Assembly (NCBI RefSeq): GCF_000182925.2
Contig: NC_026504.1
Location: forward strand, 3,410,001 to 3,474,000
From: Neurospora crassa OR74A
Lineage: Eukaryota > Ascomycota > Sordariomycetes > Sordariales > Sordariaceae
Direction of reading: 5' to 3'
DNA: 64,000 nt
The notes under the pieces were generated by a model. It saw only the letters and a list, made by a program, of their open reading frames with translations, did not search any database and was not told the origin of the DNA. The number at the start of each line of letters is the position of its first letter. Positions within the stretch are counted from its first letter, which is position 1. Shown here piece by piece: positions 1 through 11,480 of the stretch. The position numbers were made by a program, and so were the translations under genes.

Positions 1-162
1 CAGAAAGTCCCAACTCAACTCGGTACTACCAAGAGTCCACTGTGAACTATCGATTTGAGGGGAAAGTTAGGTCAAACTAGAAAGAGTAACAAACTTATGG
101 AAATGAGAGAAGGATACGAGAACGGACCCCCTCCCTCCTCCCTTTGAATAAGAATAACAACC

Positions 163-201
<39 letters not shown>

Positions 202-233
202 ACTGTAGGCGATGTCCGTGTGACAGACAGCCA
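1..233. other. Flank with long poly(A) tract
   Basis: No gene is visible. The stretch holds an uninterrupted run of 36 A at 164-199. It lies about 35 bases beyond the stop codon of the leftward helicase relic, so on that strand it is a T-tract. The run could be a real homopolymer or of uncertain length in the assembly. Confidence 0.6.
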
Positions 234-2356
234 TTAATCGAGTTTAACACCTAGCACGGCCTTGAAGTCCTGTGGTTGTAGAAGCAGAGTTTTAGTTCTA
301 GTGACTGCTCCTTTGGCATTGAGCCTGAATTGGTACGTGGCCATCTTACCTCCAGGTTATCGTTGACCCCATCACCGGTGTCGAATGTCAGCTTCGCGAG
401 CGTTTGCTTCTTGGTCTGTAATGCAACGATGTTCTTTGGCTTTGGTTAGTACCGCTGTCGGTAGGTGAACATGGGGGGGGGGGGGAGGTTGTCGCATGCG
501 TCGCTTACGTCTTCCACGGTTCTTTTCATAATGTACCTTGTCACAAGGACATTTTTCGTCTGGCCCATGCGAACTGCCCTAGCAATAGCCTGAGCCTCGA
601 CTGAAGGATTCCAGTGCGGCTCAACGACATGTACGTGACTTGCCGCTGTGAGATTCAGTCTTTGGCAAACGTTAGCAGAGCGATCCAGAATGTATGATAC
701 CTGGAAGACATGGTTTGTGACTTACCCGACTGCCCCTGTACCCACAGACATGATTAGGATGAACGCTTGAGGATCTCCCTGGAAAGTCCTGATAAGTCTC
801 GTTCGCTCGGAGATGCTTGTTTTGCCATGCACAAGGAGTGCAGCGACACCTGCGTCTCTGAATATGTGGACAAGCCCGTATAGAGTGGGTATCCACTGAG
901 AAAATATGAGGCTGGGTCGTTCTCGTCAGTTCTGTTGCCAATGTCCGGCAAATTTCCATGAGCTATGGCAATACTTACTGCTTGGTGCCCGTTCCAGCTT
1001 CAAGTACTTGCTTTCTCACGGCTTTAAGCTTCGTTGAGAACAGGTCTGTCTGCAACGAGCTATTGATATCGATTGTGTCTGCGATGGCGTCGCCCAACAA
1101 GCCAGTTGGGTCAGGACTCTCTCCTGCATTCACGAAATGACTACCAGGTTGAAGAGGGCGACGACAGTTTGGGCAGAACTGAATATCCCCAAAGTCCACG
1201 TCATTCTCTAAGGATGAGCATCGTTCACACGACGTGTCAACCTCCCCGTGCTGTGGCGTAAGGTAATCCGCAGAGGCCCATAGAGGGTTCAAAGTACCAT
1301 GATTGCACATCATGCGCATCTTCAGGATAGCAGTGAATAGTACATTGTACAGCTTGAGGGTACCTGTATCTTTGCCACTGACGATGTCGTCCAAAAGCCA
1401 TTTTGTCCTGCTCAAAATAGCATCGTAAGTCCACTGTTCTTGATCAGAGAGAGCCAGATAAATGATCTTGGACGTTGATGGGGGTACATCGAGACATTTA
1501 TCCGTTCGGCGGAGACAGTACGAACGGAGGTAGGCTCGCAATGGTTCAGAGTTGCACCTGCCTCCCCCGGAGAGGGGCTCCAGAACGTGCTTTCGGAAAG
1601 CATTTTTCGCCAAATAAGGCGGTAACCGAAGGAAATCCGCAAGAGATGAGAGATCCTCTAGCTTGTTTTGAATGGGTGTACCTGTCAAGCACCACCGTCT
1701 GGTAGTATTGAGAGTTGCAGCGGCTCGGAAGTAGTGTGTAGAAGCATTTCGTGTGCTGTCAAATATGTCAATGTTGAAATATTTCAGCAAATCCGCAATT
1801 TTGGATAAACAGAAAAAGGTTGAATGTTACCTACCTTCATCGAGAACTACCCTATACCACTCCATTCTGTGAAGCAAACCGCTTCTCTTGTAATCGGATG
1901 CGAGTGTAGAGTATGTCGTGAGAACCAGATCTGTGTCCATGAGAGTCTCGTATCCCCGAGGCTTTTGTTCCCCATGGAATATTGTGACGTGCAGAGCTCC
2001 AGACATGTGACTAGAAGTAGAGGTGGTTTTACATCAGCTTGCCAGTCGAGAAGTGCGGTGCGAATGATTTGACTCTTACCGTTCAATCTCGGATTGCCAG
2101 TTGTCGATCAGCTCTTCATAAGACGCAATCAGCTATAGCTTAAAACCGCAGGACTTCGATTGGGGTAGAACCTACGCCGTGAGGGTACTACAACCAAGGT
2201 GGCTCTTGTAGGTGTTTTGTGGTCAGCTTGACGAAACGTAAAGTCGGCAAAGTCAACGGCAGATTGCAATGTATGTAGGATGGTGACAAGGGTACTAAGG
2301 GTCTTGCCCATTCCCATCACGTCGGCGATCAGCCCGCCACAGTTGGTTTTGAGTTG
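234..2356 (-). pseudogene. SNF2-family helicase, truncated and probably decayed
   Basis: The minus strand encodes a recognisable SNF2/Rad5-like ATPase core. In order: Walker A region ending MGMGKT (near 2295); a short exon with EELIDNW (2132-2080); an exon from 2010 with VLTTYSTL and the DE box (near 1840); the block WCLTGTPIQNKLEDL (near 1670); a CxxC/CxxC zinc-like region (near 1190); the helicase C region VHGKTSISER and SVGTGAVG (near 860-730); then EPHWNPSVEAQAIARAVRMGQ and a C-terminus ending at a TAA at 236-234. Introns with good borders join most pieces. Signs of decay: no N-terminal domain is found upstream of 2356; the frame between VVPSR (near 2170) and the next exon (2132) cannot be joined by a normal intron without losing the VVPS motif; and the DEAH box is not intact, the only in-frame splice near 1790 giving DEGS. 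It may be an unusual but live paralogue; I think relic is likelier. Confidence 0.6.
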
Positions 2357-2484
2357 CTGTTAAGAGAGGACATGGTGCGACAGTATGGTTGATTCTTAGT
2401 AGATTTCCGACATATTGTCAAGCCGAGGAGTTCCATAAGATCTTGTCCACGGTGAACACGCAAAACAGAGCAGACATCCTGGAG

Positions 2485-2661
2485 ATGGTCATTGAAACTC
2501 GGGGGTTAGTAAAATTCTTGAGAGGGTTGTTGGACCATCCAAAGCTGAAGCCTAACGCAACCGAGTGGCACGCTCTGGTTTCGAGAGTCAAAACCAACCG
2601 CAAGGCGGCTCTCGATAAAGAAACAAAGGACATCATTGATGGATTCAGACCGGAGGAGTAG
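2485..2661 (+). CDS. Short protein-like open frame, unknown function
   Basis: This frame abuts the 5' break of the SNF2 relic on the opposite strand. It encodes 58 residues from the first ATG and stays open upstream to about 2389. The text reads like protein, with balanced charged and hydrophobic residues (for example RGLVKFLRGLLDHPKLK), and ends GFRPEE before TAG. No family is recognised. It may be the last exon of a rightward gene whose other parts are lost or outside recognition, or it may be chance. Confidence 0.2.
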   Translation: MVIETRGLVKFLRGLLDHPKLKPNATEWHALVSRVKTNRKAALDKETKDIIDGFRPEE

Positions 2662-3222
2662 CATAGTTATAGCACGCGAATGGGTCAAACGTGACCATAC
2701 CATACCGGGAGCTTGTCGTAAGAACATAGCGGATGGAAATATATCCGAGAATGGCCATTGGTACTTCGATGCCTTGCATACTTCGGTGATCTACATCCAC
2801 GGCTTTTGTTGGATGGGGATATCACAGACGTTATAATTGATAGTAACTGTTAACATCGTCCCACTAAAAGTGCCGAGCCACACATGATAACTGACTACGT
2901 ATGCCTAACAGAAGCAACCTTAGTGCCCGGCTGCGCTATGACTGGGTTCGGAACGCGCCGTTACCCGCAACGATTGCGTTACTCGCCCTAACATTTATAT
3001 CCCGACAGAGGTGTAGCTGAGCCATCAAATCCCCTGTTAAAAGCTACAAAAGATTACTAGTACTCCCATAGACAAGCCACCATTTTCTCGAGTTCGCCGT
3101 CAACAACCGAACCCATGCTGTTCCCGCTTCAAAACATATGTCGACGTACATGGGTGCAAGAGGAATTCAATGTGATGCAGCAGCGAAAGAAAAAAAAGAT
3201 ATCTGCGAAAAGAAAAAAAAAA
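2662..3222. other. Gene-free stretch before the 5S gene
   Basis: No open frame here is convincing. The right end is A-rich on the plus strand and supplies the T-run that should end 5S transcription. Confidence 0.5.
3213..3222 (-). terminator. Pol III T-run terminator of 5S rRNA
   Basis: Directly after the last base of the 5S gene the minus strand runs through ten T, then continues CTTTT. A T-run of four or more is the standard RNA polymerase III stop signal. Confidence 0.85.
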
Positions 3223-3341
3223 ACATACAACACCTGGGATTCGCTGGTCGTCACCGACCCAACTACTAGTCAGGCGATTGGTAGCTTATCTATGGGAGAG
3301 CGGACGGGATCCCGAGTTTTCTACCATCTATGGTCGTATGT
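3223..3341 (-). rRNA. 5S ribosomal RNA
   Basis: Read on the minus strand, 119 bases start ACATACGACCATAG and end GGTGTTGTATGT, so the two ends pair as helix I. The interior contains the conserved blocks AAAACTCGGGATCCCGTCCG, CTCTCCCATAGATAAGC and TAGTAGTTGGGTCGGTGACG that I recall from Neurospora 5S RNA. Helix II differs from the common Neurospora sequence: GATGGTAG on one side and CTACCAATC on the other, and these still pair. This looks like a functional sequence variant rather than a decayed copy. A lone 5S gene between protein genes fits the dispersed 5S arrangement of Neurospora. A Pol III terminator follows, and a TATA-like element lies upstream. Confidence 0.95.
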
Positions 3342-4243
3342 GTTTCATTCAGAGGTAAGCTGCACTTATTAGGACAAGATCAGAAGCATAATGGTGGACA
3401 GACATACAGCTGAACCATTATTACGTTGTGAGTGAGTTCTCAGAGAGCTACCACGTAACTGTAAGCTCGCTAACGGGTTTCCACCCCTCTCTCTGTCTAT
3501 GTGAGTAGACGGGGTATATCTATAGGATCTAAACCATTGGATTCTAACTAAACCCAAGTCGTTCTTGAACAACTTTTGTAAGAATAACGCAAATATGATA
3601 AATATGGGATGCTATACCTAGCTCATAAGCCACAACTTTTCGGCTTTCCTTTCAAAGGCTGGATGCCTTGACTATTTGTCCATTTCTCCATTCTTCGCGG
3701 CCTCGATAAGAAACGGCTTCAACGTGCGTATGTACCTATTTAGGTATGGCTAAGTATTCTCTCACTGGGGATAAATGATATCCCATATGGCGCAAAAACT
3801 CCTTTCTTTTTCTGTCACCCCTATAAAATTCCAGTTCTCGCCATGCAATGATGATAACGATAACCATGTGATATGATATGCAATGGGGAACAAAGAAATT
3901 GTAAAAGAAAAGCACACTGAAGCCAGACTGGGATACTGATTTGATAATGGTTGGATGATGTCAACGAGGAAGACGGGAAGGGACAGTGATATAGTAGCAT
4001 ATGAGTATGTGACCATTGAGAGGCTGCAATAACGCGACCCTTTTCTTTTCCTTTCCTTTCATGCAACACAGCGATAATGATGGAAGAACAATGGACACCT
4101 TTTCCATCAAAACATGCCGACCATTTCCCTCACGAACGCGCTTGCCGTAATTTTACCCTTTACTCTGGCCACATTGACTTGCGTCTCCGACCTGATCGTT
4201 GTGCCCGTTTTTGCGAATGCCAAGTAGAGTACTTAGAACTCTC
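3342..4243. other. Gene-free stretch between 5S and zinc-finger gene
   Basis: Apart from the 5S upstream element nothing is recognised. The right part is the probable 3' untranslated region of the leftward zinc-finger gene. Confidence 0.5.
3366..3371 (-). promoter_or_regulatory. TATA-like element upstream of 5S gene
   Basis: TAATAA on the minus strand sits 25-30 bases before the first 5S base. From memory, Neurospora 5S genes need a TATA-type box near position -29, and the spacing fits. The element is short and AT-rich, so chance is possible. Confidence 0.4.
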
Positions 4244-7200
4244 CTATGCGTTTCTCGTCGCTAGCGTCTGCCTAACATGCGCCGGTAGTGTCGATGGGAT
4301 ATCCTCGTCGTCTGAAGAGTCCGAATCGTCGTCGTCGTCGTCGTCGTCGTTATGGTTACTGTTGTGGTTGTTCTGCAGTGGTCTGGAGGCCGGCCCGCTT
4401 CCCGGCTGTTCATCGACATCCATCTCGTCATTTGCCGTGCTGGACCTCCCTGAACCTGACGCGCTATCCTCTTCATCCTCCGACTGGCCGTTGCTACTAG
4501 CAGTCTGATGACCCGAAATAGGTGATGGGCGGGTAGGATCATGAGTTTCAGCCGTGGCCGCGACACCAGCGAGGCCACCGCCGATCTCAGATACGGAAAG
4601 TGTCGATTTAGTAGGCGTCTGGTAGGTCCCGCTTGCGTCCATCCGCCTTCTCTTAGCCTCATGCTCCTCCCATACGGCATTAGCACGCGGCGCATTAGCC
4701 GCAACCCAACCGCTACCGGCTGGACGAGGGAGAGCCGTGCCCGTGGCAGCAGAAACAGAAGCAGAAGCAGCAGCAGCAGCAGCTTGCTGGGCCGCGGCTT
4801 TTTGCTTCTTCCTGAGCTTCTCGAGACCCATTCGCTCCTCCTCTGCTTGGATTTCTGCTTTGGTTCGGCGTTGGCGAAGGCGGACTCCGTATTTCTTCCT
4901 GATCATCGATTGCTTGGTACCGAAGCTATTCCGGAGTCCCTCGATCTTGATCCGCCGCTCGTTCTCGTCGGGTATCGCGTATGCTTCGGCAAATCTAGGT
5001 GCAAACTTCGCTTCTGCTTCCTTGAGGTCGGCGTCCATTGCCGCTAGTTGCTCCTCAGTTAAGTGGCCGTAAGGGTCAGCTGCGTTAGGGGTTTTGGTTC
5101 CAGCAGGAGTTTCAGCAGAGGGTGTCGAGCCGGCCGAGGTCAGGTCGATCGTCCTAGCAACCGCTGGCGTTGCCTGTACTATAGACGAAGGGACTGGAGC
5201 AGCGCGAGGAGGACGACCGGGTCCTCGAGCTAAGGGTGGCCCAGGGTGGAAGCAAGTTCGAGCACGTTCGTGCGTTTGGTGCTCATCACTTCTGGTGAAC
5301 CCTTCGCCGCAATACTGGCATGAAAACTCGAAGCCCTTTGCGCTCGCCGGGGGACGTACAGTGCAGAGTCGGCGCGACGTGTGCTATATTAATCTACGTT
5401 AGCAACTTCTCCTGAGAGGATTTTGAGTATGAGATCACTTACGTATTCGTAGGGAACTTGATGTGTGAAAACCCTGTAGCACCCCATACACTGCAAACGG
5501 CCGGGGTAGGTTGACTGGGGTGGAGGAGGAGGCCGAGCAGCCTGCGAAGTAGGCGTGACCCTCTCGTGCTGCTCTTCCACAATATCCGCAGGATTGTAAC
5601 CAAGACGTTCAGCCTTGGCAAGGGCCGTGATCAAGGGTTTCGCCTCAATCGTTAGGAGTCGTGCGTTCAGGCACTTGTCCAGAAAGGCCTCGCTGGCCTT
5701 GTTGATAATAGCGTCGGCGATGTCATCAAGATCAGCCGTCGAGAAATGGCTGATTAACTCGTGCTTTGACTCGAGAACCATCTTTTGCCCGAAGTCTCTA
5801 ACTGCGCGCCGTGTAATAGATGGTACAGCGTGATGTATTGCTGCATTCAGCTAAAGATATGGTCAGAAAAAGGGTTTTGAACGTGGGCTGGTAGTAGAGC
5901 TCCCAGAGTAATAGAAGTGTAAAAGGGAAAATGAGGTCAAGTGGTAGTAGTTAGAGATATATGGAAGGTGTAACCCATAAGTAGGCGCATTATCTACGGA
6001 AGATGGGATAAGATGGTTACGGCAAACTTCGAGGAGATATCATGACCTCGACATCTTATTATATGGTATCTCGTCCCAGCTTTCCTCAAGTTTGTGTATT
6101 CCATCCCACTTGCGTGCAATTCTACGTGATAAAGGGCGCCATGTGCTGAGGACATAAACTCTGAGATGTACTCCATCCACTTCTGATGGGGTAAGATCTG
6201 GTGAGGTAAACCCAATGTGATTGGATGCTTGGTGACTTGAAGATGTGAAGCCAAAGCAGGTGAAAGCACGTGGACTTACAATAAAAGCTTGGTGAAACTC
6301 GGTACCCAACATACACTTCTCCCAATTATCTCGAACAACGCGCCGAACGGCCTCGGGTGTGCTTTGTTGGATTGCATAGGTCAACCGCGTGCAATCGTCT
6401 GCGAATTTCTTGTTGAGGTGTGCGTGAGTTGTAGCTGGCGAAGGGAACCCAGAGCTAGAGATCGGCTCGGCCGGTGGCGGCAGCTGGCTCACGGGCCGCG
6501 ACCTAGGCGGGTCCATGATGATAGGTCTTGAAATCAAGCCGTCGTTGCGCGATGGATATTGGTACTCGTATGGATGGTGCTGCTGCTGGGAAGGAGGGGG
6601 AGGAGGGTGGTGCTGAGGGGCCCCGACAGGATAGGAATGCTGGTAATGGTGCTGAGGATGCGCGGGCGGCGGGGCTTGATATTGGTATGGAGAGGCTTGA
6701 AGGTGATGTTGGTATGACTGTCGTGGGGAATGCGCAGGCGGTGGGGGTTGAATCGCGGTCACCGGCACCGGGGCGGGCTGGAGCGGGGGTTGTTGCGTAT
6801 GGTAAGTTTGAGGATGGGATCGAGACGGTGGGCAGCGATTGGGTTCGTGGTGCGATCTGGCTTGAGCTGGAGCAGGCTGGCCCAAAGATTGTAATTGTGC
6901 CTGGGCGGGAAGTTGTGATTCAGTTGCCGGTTGCGATGGGGGATGATGCTCAATGTGTTGCCGGAACAGTTCGTACTTTAATTGCGACGGCGGCGGCAAC
7001 TGCGATGATGATGATGATGATGCTGATGCTGGATGCGCGGACTGAGCGTGGAGTCTTGCCGGGTGAGCGTGGCCACTGTCACTGTCGTAATGGACCGTTA
7101 TGGGGTCTCTCCATCGAATAGGGTCCCTGAAATTGGATCGAGCAGAGGCTGTGATCGTGGTACTCGGGATCGTCGTGGTCGCAGGGTCGGTCGCAGACAC

Positions 7201-7848
7201 AGTTGCGTTCGCAGGTGTCGAGGTTGAGGTCGAGGTCGCGGCAGAATTTGTCGCGTCTGGGGCAGGAATCGGCGACGGAGCGGGTACCTGAGACGGGTTC
7301 TGGGACTGCTGGGGCTGCCCATTTAGTGCAGACGGGGGCCCGTCAACCGTCACTCCCCGGGCGGCTCCAGTGGTGACGGTCGTTGGCTGCTCGCTGCTAT
7401 GGAAGCTTCCACCTGGCGCCGCCGTGTCTACGCCACCGGGGACTGTCCCGTTTTTAGGGTCTTGAGGGATGTTCGCTGTCACAGAAGATGCGGATATATT
7501 GGAATTGGAGACAGAGCTGCGTGGTGTCGCGGTTGCGGTTGTGGGTCCTGTACATGACGGCAGGTGCTGATGATCGGCCTTAGCAGTGGGACTTGGCGCG
7601 GCATTGGAGGTCGGGGGCTCGATCGCCGTTGCACTTGTCGATGAACCTGTGGTCGGGGCGGCGGCGGTTGATGAGGGCAATGGGATTCTGGGCGCGTCGG
7701 GTTGCGGTGGTGTGTCTGGAGCTGCCGGCGCCGTTGGTCTTGTTGGTGGTGCTTGAGGCTCGTGGTGTGGTGACAACGGTGCAGCTGACTCCGGGAGCTG
7801 TTCCTGCAGCCGCCAATGCGGGACGTCTGAGGCTGGTGAGGTTGTCAT
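4244..7848 (-). CDS. Large nuclear-type C2H2 zinc-finger protein
   Basis: Three exons (7848-6280, 5850-5443, 5383-4244) give 1038 residues. Both introns have GTAAGT-type donors and phase-0 joints. Residues 1 to about 480 are low-complexity, rich in Pro, Ser, Thr, Gln and His. A conserved-looking block follows, starting FADDCTRLTYAIQQ and crossing the first intron into ITRRAVRDFGQKM. Next come two zinc-binding units: one with CMGCYRVF and a later HTSRRLC that only forms across intron 2, and a C2H2-like CQYCGEGFTRSDEHQTHER. The C-terminal part has a basic helical stretch, an Ala run, a KRRR motif and an Asp/Ser-rich acidic tail. The layout suggests a nucleic-acid-binding nuclear protein. I recognise the zinc-finger pair as a type seen in filamentous ascomycetes but know no function. 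Confidence 0.8.
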
Positions 7849-9922
7849 GACGCTGAATTCGACACGGGGTCACAGGGGCTCGAAGCCAACCAGTCCGTGG
7901 ATTATCTTTCTTCTACTGGTACCTGATCATCCAACAAATAACCAATGGATGGATTTTCTTTTGCCTACAGGTAGCGCAGGTAGCCTGTGTTTCGTAGAGG
8001 AAAAATTGCAGAGACCAAAGAGCTCCACGATGGGACGCGGGGGAGGAGTAACCTAAGGTATGCCGGAGGTAGGTACTGGCTGCTGAATGGTCCGATCCGA
8101 GCTTTCCCAACCGGCCGTTTGTTTGGTGATTTTGCCAAAACCCGGGTGTTGTAAAGTTGTTAGGTACTGATCAGTTGCCGGGTCGCGAGTCTGTGTAGCC
8201 AAGCAATTCGTCAGTTTTCAACCATACCGAGGTCCCGTGCTGGATAGTAGCTATCTTTTCTTGTTGACTTTTTTGTGCGTGTCCCGGGGATGGATGCGTT
8301 GGATGTTTTAATAGTTCGAGAACCCACATGAGCCGCTGCGAGGATTATCAGGCATTTAACTCACACCCTTGTACGGGAAAACTTCTACACAGTACCTGTA
8401 CATGTCACAATGTCAATAATTAATATGAAGCGGCCTTTGAAACTAAACAAGATGACCAAAAGGCGGACATATATATCTTCTGTCCCTCTCTGCGCAGCCC
8501 ATGAGAGTCTATCGGAGAGTTGTGTAGATAATGCACTGAAACCAGGACATTTTCTCATTGAGCTCTACATGTGAGAGATACCCCGCCACTGTCGAGTTAT
8601 ACCGGAGGTCCACCCTTTGTTACCGTATAAATTACAGCTCTGTTGATTACCTTCAAATTACCAATCGGGCTAGACTTCCGTGACTTCTAATTGACGAGCC
8701 GCAACCATGGACAATCGAGGCCGGCTTATGTGAGTTAATGTAGGAAGCTCATTTGCAGCAAATGATACCTGATTGGTAGTAATTAATTATAATTCTCTAG
8801 TCTAGCAGAAATTTTCCTTGCGCTCCCCTTGTCCGTTCTTGAAGCATGTGATGTGCTTAGATCCTTATCCTGTTCCAGCCCGTGTTTTCGGTGCAGTATT
8901 TAGGTCTGAACACAACCTTTCTTCGTATTTAGTTGTGCTAGTCTTTGATGTTGGTGTTCGTTTGTCTCTCATTGCCGTCGTGACTAGCTATAATTCATGC
9001 GTTTGTAGACTCGAGTCGGCGGCACAGACCTCGACCAGAGCATTGGGACATCTACCCCGAGCGTTTATACCGTTCGCTAGCAACAAAATCTGTAATTTGC
9101 AGTCCCCCTAGTTGCTATCAACACAGAGCTACACACCACGTAAAGCTTTCATCTTGGGTCGCGTAGAAATTGGCAGGGGTTTGTCTGAATTGATACAAAT
9201 GCCCTATACGCCTTGGCAGTCGTTTGTTATTTGCAATAATGAAAAGACCCCAAACCAGTCTCTATTGGCATTCAACGCACTCGGAGGAGTCTGGAAGATG
9301 TGGTTCCCAAAAGGAAAATATGTCGTGTGCTGACGTAGATGAGAAGAGTAACCACTACTGTGTGAGCCGCTTATAGCATGTACTCCGCTATACACACTTG
9401 TGTGCAAGTGTTACTTGCCGTCGCTTCTTTTATCCATCTAATTATTCCTAAAGGAGAGCCAAGCTAGCAGCGCCCTTCGGATTGGTCAAAGTAATGCACA
9501 TACAAGTCTGATACTGTTTAATCGTTAGCTCGAAACATGGGCACAACTTCCTTGAGCACGTTCATGCTGTGAAGATGCTTTTTTCCGAAATCAAATAGAC
9601 TGTATTGGATCTTGTTGCGGGATGGCTTTCCTCCAGTGCGTGTATAGTTTGGGACGATTCGGAAAAGAGATCCCGACCCGTCGGTGTACCACTGCAGAGT
9701 ACCTCTGGGTACCAAGCTAACAAACGAGCAAAGAAGCACTTGTAATCTCGCTTCCTGTGTTACTAATTCCAGCCAGACCAGAAAATCATCAATCATGACT
9801 ATCACTCAGTGTTCATTAGAGTTAAATATTATATCACACTCGGCCGAAGCTTGCTGTGAAAGTAAAGTCACTGCTGGGTGTGAAGTAAACTTTGAAGGCG
9901 ACACACTTTTTGCGCGCGCCCC
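7849..9922. other. Gene-free stretch, zinc-finger promoter side
   Basis: This is the upstream region of the zinc-finger gene and the 3' side of annexin. An open frame on the minus strand (9805-9518) reads somewhat like protein but has no recognised family and no splice partners, so it is not called. Confidence 0.45.
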
Positions 9923-11480
9923 TCAAATAGGTTCTCCACAAATCGCCATCAAAAGCCTCTGATAATCACCGCTGGTCTCCCCCTGCACTCTCTTGGCCAG
10001 CTTCTTCTTGTAACGCTGCTCGTACGCGTTCCTCACGTTTCGCATGTTGTTGCGATCCCAGTGAGCCCGCACCAGACGGCTGGTGAGGAGACGGTCTTTT
10101 GTCCCCATTCCTGCCATGGCATCCTCGAGGAGCCGGGCCTGCAGCATGTACTTGTCAGTACCGTGGCGTAGCTGGATGAGAAGGGCGTCTTTCATGTGTC
10201 CCGAAAACTCCTGCCGGGGTTGTTAGCTGTTGTTCCCTAAATGGCTTTTGGTTGTTGTAGCAGTGGTTCGCTAGAGTCAACTCACCTTTTGGATGACAGT
10301 ATCGAGATCCCTGGCGTACTTTTGCCTGTATTCGTAGGAAATGGCACGGATCTGGTTGTCATTCCTCAAGCTCAGAATGCTGCATACGCGCATCTCGTCT
10401 GTGCCAATCTTGCCCTCCGTCGCGTTGTAGAGATCATCGACATCGCGGTCAATGTCCGCCTTCACCACTGGAGCCGAATCTTCTGCACGTGTGGCACCGA
10501 GCACAATCATAAAGTGCCGTTCCGTCTTCATGCTCAGTTCGCCGCGCACCATTTCCTCCAGTGGCCGATGGCAAACTCGACTAAATTCGGCTTTGATGGC
10601 CTTCAGGTCGGCGTTGGACCGGCGGAGGAGGATATCGTTTAGGATGTCTTCGTTGGTGCCTGCCCCATCCATGGCATTGAACAGCATGTGCACGTCATTG
10701 AGAAGAGGACCCCGGGCAAGCATGACGAGCCCTTCCTCAAACCAGCTGCTCGTCTCGCTCTTGATGTCGGCGATAAGATCGCGGCGGTGGCGCCGTTGAA
10801 ACGCATCGCGGAGCATATTGATCTGGAAAGGGTCCTTGTCGGCCAGAACCCGGATCAGCTCCTTTTCATCCGTGCCCCATCCCTTCATGGCTTTTCTTAG
10901 CCTATCCGCGTCCGGGTCGGGGTTCCATGGGATATTCATCGCAGGGCCATATCCGGGCGAAGGGGGTGTCGGCGGGTACTGCACGGCGTAGGGCTGGGGC
11001 GTGTACGCTGTGGGTGTGGGCGGTACGGCCCCATAGGATTGCTGAGGGGGCGGACCGGGAGGCTGTCCGTAACCGTGAGGCGGTGGTGCGCCGTAACCGG
11101 CCGGTGGAGGCCCGAGCGGGTAATACGAGGGGCTCGGGGGAGGAGCAGCACCATACGTCCCGGGTGGTGGGGAATGAGCCGGAGCACCATAGGGCTGTGG
11201 AGGGGGTGCGCCGTACTGCCCCGGCGGCGGCCCGGGCGGTGGTTGTCCATATCCTTGTTGTGGTTGCTGGTAGGTGTTGTAGTGAGCATGAGGCGGAGGT
11301 CCACCATATGGAGGTTGCTGATGATGCTGCTGAGGAGGAGGCTGTTGATAATATCCGCCTCCTTGTGGTGGTGGCTCTGCATGGTCTAGGATTAGTCGTG
11401 AAGACAAAACTATGTAGGTGCTGTTTTCTTTTCCACTTACGGCCATAAGGCGACGCTGGAGGGTAGCCTGGGTAGGACAT
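9923..11480 (-). CDS. anx14: Annexin (annexin XIV type)
   Basis: Three exons (11480-11441, 11376-10286, 10210-9923) encode 472 residues, close to the length I recall for Neurospora annexin XIV. The first 13 codons sit alone in exon 1; the start MSYPGYPP is the only one joining in frame. Residues 1 to about 165 are a Pro/Gly/Tyr/Gln-rich head with PYG and GYG repeats. Four annexin repeats follow, opening with KGWGTDE, DGAGTNE, EGKIGTDE and AGMGTKD. The GxGT loops in repeats 1, 2 and 4 match type-II calcium sites; in repeat 3 the loop is altered. The third intron-bordered exon starts at EFSGH inside repeat 3. Annexins bind acidic membranes in a calcium-dependent way; fungal members are linked to membrane traffic and secretion, but no role is shown here. 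The symbol rests on family and length. Confidence 0.92.

Noticed and set aside
164-199. Poly(A) run as the tail of a LINE or processed gene copy
   Set aside because: The adjacent helicase relic has introns and lies in the wrong orientation for the tract to be its poly(A) tail; no target-site repeat is seen.
6528-7121. A 197-codon plus-strand frame opposite the zinc-finger gene
   Set aside because: It is the antisense shadow of the Pro/Gln/His-rich exon, which forces long open frames on the other strand.
9518-9805. A 95-codon minus-strand frame downstream of annexin
   Set aside because: Partly protein-like, but no family, no clear start context and no splice joints; probably the annexin 3' region.
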